From assembly GCA_037444305.1 (NCBI GenBank), contig JBBIMP010000082.1, positions 1 through 9,943 on the forward strand: a stretch of DNA of 9,943 nucleotides. The letters run 5' to 3'. This document shows, one piece after another, positions 6,919-9,943 of the stretch. The translations under genes were made by a program, and so were the position numbers. The first letter of the stretch is position 1; the number at the start of each line of letters is the position of its first letter. This DNA is from JBBIMP01 sp037444305 (GTDB lineage: Bacteria; Acidobacteriota; UBA6911). The notes beneath the pieces are model-generated. The model did not search any database and was not told the DNA's origin. It was given only the letters and a program-made list of their open reading frames with translations.

Positions 6919-7241
6919 GGAGTCGTTCCCCTTTCGCGCGTGAACTTCTCAGGCCGCAGGACATCCACGTCGGTCACAAAAAGGATCATGGCGTAGTTCT
7001 CGTAGTAGCGTTCTTTGAGACAATCGGCGACCGTCCTCGCCAGACTGTCCTCACAGACCACCTCGACGCGAATATTGGCCCCATGTTCCCATCCGGTGTT
7101 TCGAACCCCCCGATGCCCTTTGCCACGCGCGTCCGCAATGGTGTATCCGGATACGCCCAGCTTCTCGAGCGTCGCGATGAGTTCCTTTTCAATCACCGCT
7201 TCGGTGATGATGGTCACGAGCTTTCGGGAATGCTGTTGCAT
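6915..7241 (-). CDS. sbtB: SbtB-like PII-family regulator of the bicarbonate transporter
   Basis: Small trimeric PII-like signalling protein of the SbtB/CPII kind, expected to bind adenine nucleotides (cAMP, AMP, ADP or ATP in studied relatives) and to bind SbtA when carbon supply is high. The 108-aa protein starts KLVTIITEAVIEKELIATLE, a typical first beta-alpha unit. It has a T-loop with ARGKGHRGVRNTGWEHG (38-54), then NIRVEVVC, and ends ENYAMILFVTDVDVLRPEKF. It lacks the Cys-containing C-terminal extension that some cyanobacterial SbtB proteins use as a redox switch. The frame is open up to 7571, but that part is antisense to sbtA; ATG 7241 is chosen, with TGAGG about 6 nt upstream. It follows sbtA by 8 nt and overlaps purE (ATGA). 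The partner call rests strongly on this adjacency. Confidence 0.88.
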   Translation of the reverse strand: MQQHSRKLVTIITEAVIEKELIATLEKLGVSGYTIADARGKGHRGVRNTGWEHGANIRVEVVCEDSLARTVADCLKERYYENYAMILFVTDVDVLRPEKFTRERGTTP

Positions 7242-7249
7242 GCTAGACC

Positions 7250-8194
7250 TCACGTTTGGCGATGAATCCACTTCGCCATTTCTAGGTAGAGCGGAATCCC
7301 CAGCGTGACGTTGAAGGGAAACGTTACGCCCAAGGACGCAGCCAGGGAGAGCGAGGGATTCGCCTCCGGCACGGAAATCCGCATAGCGGCCGGGGCAGCG
7401 ATATAAGATGCGCTTGCCGCGAGAACCGCCAGGAGGGCTGTTCCTCCGGGCGACAGGCCCAACAGGTGCCCGAGCCCACAGCCCAACACCGCGGCAAAGA
7501 GCGGCATGAGAACTCCGAACACGATCAGAAACAGTCCATATCGGCGCAGGGCGCTCATCTGTGCCGCACACAACAGCCCCATCTCCAGAAGAAACAAAGC
7601 GAGCATCCCCCGGAAGAGGTCAAAAAAGAACTCATTGATCGACGTTAGTCCGTCTCCTCCCGCGATCCATCCGATGACCAGTCCGCCGAGAAGGCACACG
7701 ATCGCTTTTCCGGCGAACACCTCGTGCAGGAGCCGGCCCCACTGCGTTTGGGCCGTAACCCCGCGGGCCAGCACCACGCCGACGATGATCGCCGGCATTT
7801 CCAGAAGAACGAGAAACAGAGTCATGTAGGATTCGAACTCGACCTTTTGGCTGCCGAGATAGGCCAGAGCCACGGCATACGTTCCCACGCTCACCGAACC
7901 GTAGTGGGCGGCGATCGAAGCGGCGTCGGCGCGCTTGAACCTCCCGGCCCTCCGGAGAATGGGGTAGGCGGTTGCCGCCAAGACAACCCCCAGAAGAACA
8001 ACCGCGACCATCTTCGGTAGCAGCGCAACGAGCGAGTATTGGGCCAGCTCGACGCCGCCCTTCAGGCCGATGGCCAGTAAGAGATAAATGCTCAGGAAAT
8101 CATAGATGGCCGACGGGATCCGGAGATCCGAACGTGCGAGGCCCGCAGCTGCGCCAACAAGAAAGAAGAGGATAACCGGATCAAGCGCTGTCAT
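7250..8194 (-). CDS. sbtA: SbtA-family sodium-dependent bicarbonate transporter
   Basis: Inner-membrane symporter that in cyanobacteria takes up bicarbonate with Na+ at high affinity. The 314-aa protein is almost entirely hydrophobic, about ten helices, and has the SbtA pattern: DPVILFFLVGAAAGLARSDL near the start, SIYLLLAIGLKGGVEL (35-50), AAHYGSVSVGTYAVAL (around 96-111), LVLLEMPAI, and in the second half FLLEMGLLCAAQM and ASASYIAAPAAMR. Length suits non-cyanobacterial members, which have a shorter central loop than the ~370-aa cyanobacterial ones. The ATG at 8194 overlaps the murF stop (ATGA), with GAGGAG about 11 nt upstream. sbtB follows at once, as in characterised systems. It may feed an autotrophic carbon-concentrating pathway, and from context also bicarbonate-using biosynthesis. 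Transport of bicarbonate is inferred from family; no uptake evidence is visible here. Confidence 0.9.
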   Translation of the reverse strand: MTALDPVILFFLVGAAAGLARSDLRIPSAIYDFLSIYLLLAIGLKGGVELAQYSLVALLPKMVAVVLLGVVLAATAYPILRRAGRFKRADAASIAAHYGSVSVGTYAVALAYLGSQKVEFESYMTLFLVLLEMPAIIVGVVLARGVTAQTQWGRLLHEVFAGKAIVCLLGGLVIGWIAGGDGLTSINEFFFDLFRGMLALFLLEMGLLCAAQMSALRRYGLFLIVFGVLMPLFAAVLGCGLGHLLGLSPGGTALLAVLAASASYIAAPAAMRISVPEANPSLSLAASLGVTFPFNVTLGIPLYLEMAKWIHRQT

Positions 8195-9189
8195 TCCCTG
8201 ATGAGCTCCTCATGCCGCGGCTTGACGGTATTCGTGCTTTGGTGTCCCCGCATGCGCCGGGGGAGGAGCGCGCGGACAATCTCGTCCATCTCCATGCATC
8301 GAGATCCTTTCACCAGAACCGTGCACCCTGGCCGTAGACTCTGCTGCAACGCAGCGATCAACAGCCGCTGATTCCGAAAGTGACGGGCCCTTGCCCCGAA
8401 AGCCTGCACCGCGAGGCGCGAGAGCCGACCAACTGCGTAGAGGCCATCGATGCCGCCTTGCCGCGCTTTTTCTCCTACCCACGTATGCCAGGAGGCTGCG
8501 GCGTCACCCAGTTCCGCCATGTCACCCATGACGAGGACTTTCTCGCCTTCGGTTGCGGCCAGGACTTCGAAGGCGGCAGCGAAAGACGACGGGTTCGCGT
8601 TGTAGCTGTCGTCGATGATGCGAAGGGCGCTCACCCCTCGTCTCAGCCGCATCCGTCCCGTCGGCGCCTTCAACCGGGCGAGAGCATGGGCAATGACCCG
8701 AGGGGACACTCCCAGCGCCAGGGCGGCAGAGGCCGCCGCCAGAGCGTTCCGGCCGTTGTGCTGCCCGAGGAGCGGAATCGCGGCGACGAACTTTCCCCAT
8801 GGCGAGACGATCTCGAGGGATCCACCGGCGCCTTTGGCGTGCCACGTCGCTCGAACGTCGCTGCCGTATCCGCAACCAAAGGCCCTGCGAAGGATTGTGG
8901 CCGGCATGTCCTTGACCGTCGTTTTCCCGTTACTCCCAACGACAGCGATCGCTTGGAGGCAATACCGCCCGCGCCATGCGCGGGCCACGGCGCCCAAGCC
9001 CGTAACCGTATCCGTCACCAAAAGCTGGGGAAGTTCCGTTGCGACCCGGCACTCGACCATGAGAGCGGCAGCACCCCTTGCCGCGGCCTCGGCAGCGAAC
9101 GCATGACCATCGTGTCGGGTGCCTCGCAGGGCCACAAACACGGATCCCGGCCTCAGATCCCGCGTATCCGTACTCACTCCGCGGATCAT
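8191..9189 (-). CDS. murF: MurF-like ligase with the central catalytic region deleted
   Basis: MurF adds D-Ala-D-Ala to the UDP-MurNAc-tripeptide in peptidoglycan synthesis. The frame keeps the N-terminal domain (GVSTDTRDLRPG, FVALRGTRHDGH), the ATP P-loop VVGSNGKTTVK, then jumps after RRAFG to GSDVRATWHAKGAGGS, continuing with LLGQHNGRNALAAA, IDDSYNANPSS, VMGDMAELGD and the C-terminal VLVKGSR. About 90-100 residues between P-loop and GQHN are missing, including the usual GNLNN, EMG and NAxxxH segments with the Mg2+ and carbamyl-Lys positions. The deletion is in frame. Normal MurF is about 450 aa; this has about 332. The N-terminus is also ~20 residues short. I chose ATG 9189 because GTGAGG lies just before it; ATG 9216 and TTG 9219 are in-frame alternatives without a ribosome site. 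The stop overlaps sbtA (ATGA). Ligase activity is very unlikely. Confidence 0.85.
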   Translation of the reverse strand: MIRGVSTDTRDLRPGSVFVALRGTRHDGHAFAAEAAARGAAALMVECRVATELPQLLVTDTVTGLGAVARAWRGRYCLQAIAVVGSNGKTTVKDMPATILRRAFGCGYGSDVRATWHAKGAGGSLEIVSPWGKFVAAIPLLGQHNGRNALAAASAALALGVSPRVIAHALARLKAPTGRMRLRRGVSALRIIDDSYNANPSSFAAAFEVLAATEGEKVLVMGDMAELGDAAASWHTWVGEKARQGGIDGLYAVGRLSRLAVQAFGARARHFRNQRLLIAALQQSLRPGCTVLVKGSRCMEMDEIVRALLPRRMRGHQSTNTVKPRHEELIRE

Positions 9190-9196
9190 CGCATCC

Positions 9197-9286
9197 TCAC
9201 ACGGCGATTGGTTCATCAAGCATGACCCGACGCAGCGGGGCCAGTGGCCCGCTCGTGTGCTCCAGGACTTCCGTTCGGTCGGTCAT
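9197..9286 (-). CDS. Possible 29-codon ORF ahead of murF
   Basis: ATG 9286 opens a 29-aa frame (beginning MTDRTEVLEHTSG, ending LDEPIAV) that stops 7 nt before ATG 9189 of murF. A GAGG lies about 9 nt upstream of its ATG. Its end carries the GTGAGG that could serve murF, so it might be a leader peptide coupling translation. It resembles nothing I know, and it does not look like the missing MurF N-terminus in any frame. It may be a chance frame or the remains of a deleted gene. Confidence 0.2.
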   Translation of the reverse strand: MTDRTEVLEHTSGPLAPLRRVMLDEPIAV

Positions 9287-9374
9287 GGTTTGTGCCTCAC
9301 TTGTGTCGCTTGTGCGAAGGACCCATCCCTTACTTACCTTTGGGGGGAGTCTCCGGAAGCGCGGTTCCGATCGA

Positions 9375-9390
9375 CGCGGTGACGACCGCG
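9375..9390 (-). other. Perfect GC hairpin downstream of the regulator gene
   Basis: CGCGGT and ACCGCG form a perfect 6-bp inverted repeat with a 4-nt loop, 15-30 nt after the regulator stop; another ACCGCG-like copy lies about 10 nt further along the minus strand. No T-run follows. It may be a weak transcription stop or an operator for the adjacent winged-helix protein. The rest of the 118-nt gap to the small ORF shows no clear promoter. Confidence 0.3.
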
Positions 9391-9404
9391 CCTGCGCGGA
9401 GCCC

Positions 9405-9704
9405 TCAGGATTTCCCGTGCACGAGCCGAATGAGATCCCTTATGGGCCGATGCTTTTCGATAGGGTGGCGTAGAGGAAGCGCTCCGTGAACGCGATAGGC
9501 GTTCCGCCTTCCTTTACGAACACGCTCGACGTATCCGGCCCCTTCCAACTCCGATATGATGCGCTGGACGGCCCGTTCCGTGATTCCCACCTCTGCCGCG
9601 ATGTCGCGCATCCGCATCGCAGCGCCTCTGGCCAGACACAAGAGGACATGAGCGTGGTTCGTCAGGAAGGTCCACTCGCGGGCGTCAGCCTTGCCTTTGC
9701 TCAT
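9405..9704 (-). CDS. Small winged-helix (MarR/ArsR-like) transcriptional regulator
   Basis: Probable DNA-binding regulator of 99 aa. After WTFLTNHAHVLLCLARG (11-27) comes a helix-turn-helix with MRMRDIAAEVGITERAVQRIISELE (about 30-54), where ITERAVQRI looks like the recognition helix, then GYVERVRKGRRNAYRV (57-72), a beta-wing. The C-terminal tail is HPIEKHRPIRDLI. There is no sensor domain and no obvious metal-binding Cys pair. The ATG at 9704 has GAGGAGG 7 nt upstream, close behind the zf-TFIIB gene, so the two are co-transcribed. It is the only regulator near sbtAB and could control that operon, but no operator is proven. Family-level assignment is good; target unknown. Confidence 0.82.
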   Translation of the reverse strand: MSKGKADAREWTFLTNHAHVLLCLARGAAMRMRDIAAEVGITERAVQRIISELEGAGYVERVRKGRRNAYRVHGALPLRHPIEKHRPIRDLIRLVHGKS

Positions 9705-9719
9705 CGCCGAGCCTCCTCA

Positions 9720-9943
9720 TCAGTCGTCGCCAAGCGAGTCCTCATGATGAGCCCAATCTGCTTCCCGCCAGTCGAAGTCGAACATCTCACCGAGGAAGCC
9801 CCTCTTTTCCTGCTACGACCGCGCTCACCGTAGTCATCGTCATCCTTGTCTCGGTGGCGCGGATGCGATACACGGCGCTCAGACACTCCTCCGGCCGCAA
9901 CCGAACGCTCGATGAGTTTGTCGAGTTCGCCGCGGTCCAGCCA
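9720..9943 (-). pseudogene. 3' end of a zf-TFIIB zinc-ribbon protein, frameshifted, partial
   Basis: The gene enters from beyond the right edge. Its visible part starts WLDRGELDKLIERS, the second half of the zf-TFIIB ribbon (normally preceded by CPxCxGV), then an Asp/Arg-rich linker with DKDDDDYGERGRSRKRG. Family proteins commonly end with a Gly-Phe-Leu-Gly...Phe-Asp segment. Here that segment, GFLGEMFDFDW, is present but in another frame, reached by adding one base in the A4 or G4 run on the minus strand (9799-9808). Without the shift the frame reads unrelated residues and stops at 9701, overlapping the regulator ATG; with it, the frame stops at 9720. A one-base deletion or a homopolymer sequencing error both fit. 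Molecular function of this family is not clear. Confidence 0.65.

Noticed and set aside
7242..7571. N-terminal extension of sbtB
   Set aside because: It lies wholly within sbtA in another frame; SbtB family sequence starts at ATG 7241.
8380..9225. Plus-strand open frame of 281 codons opposite murF
   Set aside because: No recognisable motifs; murF motifs on the minus strand explain the DNA.
1..9943. CRISPR arrays, tRNA or rRNA genes, transposases
   Set aside because: No regularly spaced repeats, cloverleaf-like segments, rRNA-like conserved blocks or transposase motifs were seen by eye on either strand.

Overview
The window looks like chromosomal DNA from a GC-rich Gram-negative bacterium. 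It carries a lipoprotein-type PstS, the C-terminal half of an outer-membrane OprP/O porin, MurF and class I PurE. A paired SbtA bicarbonate transporter and SbtB PII-like regulator suggest an autotroph or another organism that concentrates inorganic carbon. The phylum cannot be fixed from sequence alone. All well-supported intact genes are on the minus strand, so transcription runs from high to low coordinates.

Right part (9943 to 5250), in transcription order: the 3' end of a zf-TFIIB zinc-ribbon gene with an apparent one-base frameshift; a small winged-helix regulator; an unexplained 29-codon ORF; a MurF that has lost most of its ATPase centre; sbtA; sbtB; purE; the first ~57 codons of purK; and an Na+/Ca2+-exchanger-type antiporter. 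Consecutive genes from murF to purK overlap by ATGA or lie only 8 nt apart, and the antiporter starts 2 nt after the purK remnant stops. This is a tightly coupled operon joining bicarbonate uptake to purE/purK, whose reactions consume and move bicarbonate-derived carbon.

Middle (about 4211 to 5249): a degenerate junction with no intact gene. On the plus strand it holds the C-terminal piece of a cyclophilin-type peptidyl-prolyl isomerase and the N-terminal piece of a PMT/GT39-like membrane glycosyltransferase.

Left part (4210 to 1): a phosphate-starvation cluster, phoB-phoR (ATGA overlap), a 5'-truncated phosphate-selective porin and pstS, presumably continuing into pstCAB outside the window. 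A 33-bp triple direct repeat with 11-bp period upstream of the porin is a good candidate for PhoB binding.

The most striking overall property is repeated gene damage by deletion (porin, cyclophilin, glycosyltransferase, purK, murF) and one frameshift (zf-TFIIB), next to perfectly preserved neighbours. This is either real erosion or an assembly artefact. The most interesting biological signal is the sbtA-sbtB-purE-purK linkage.
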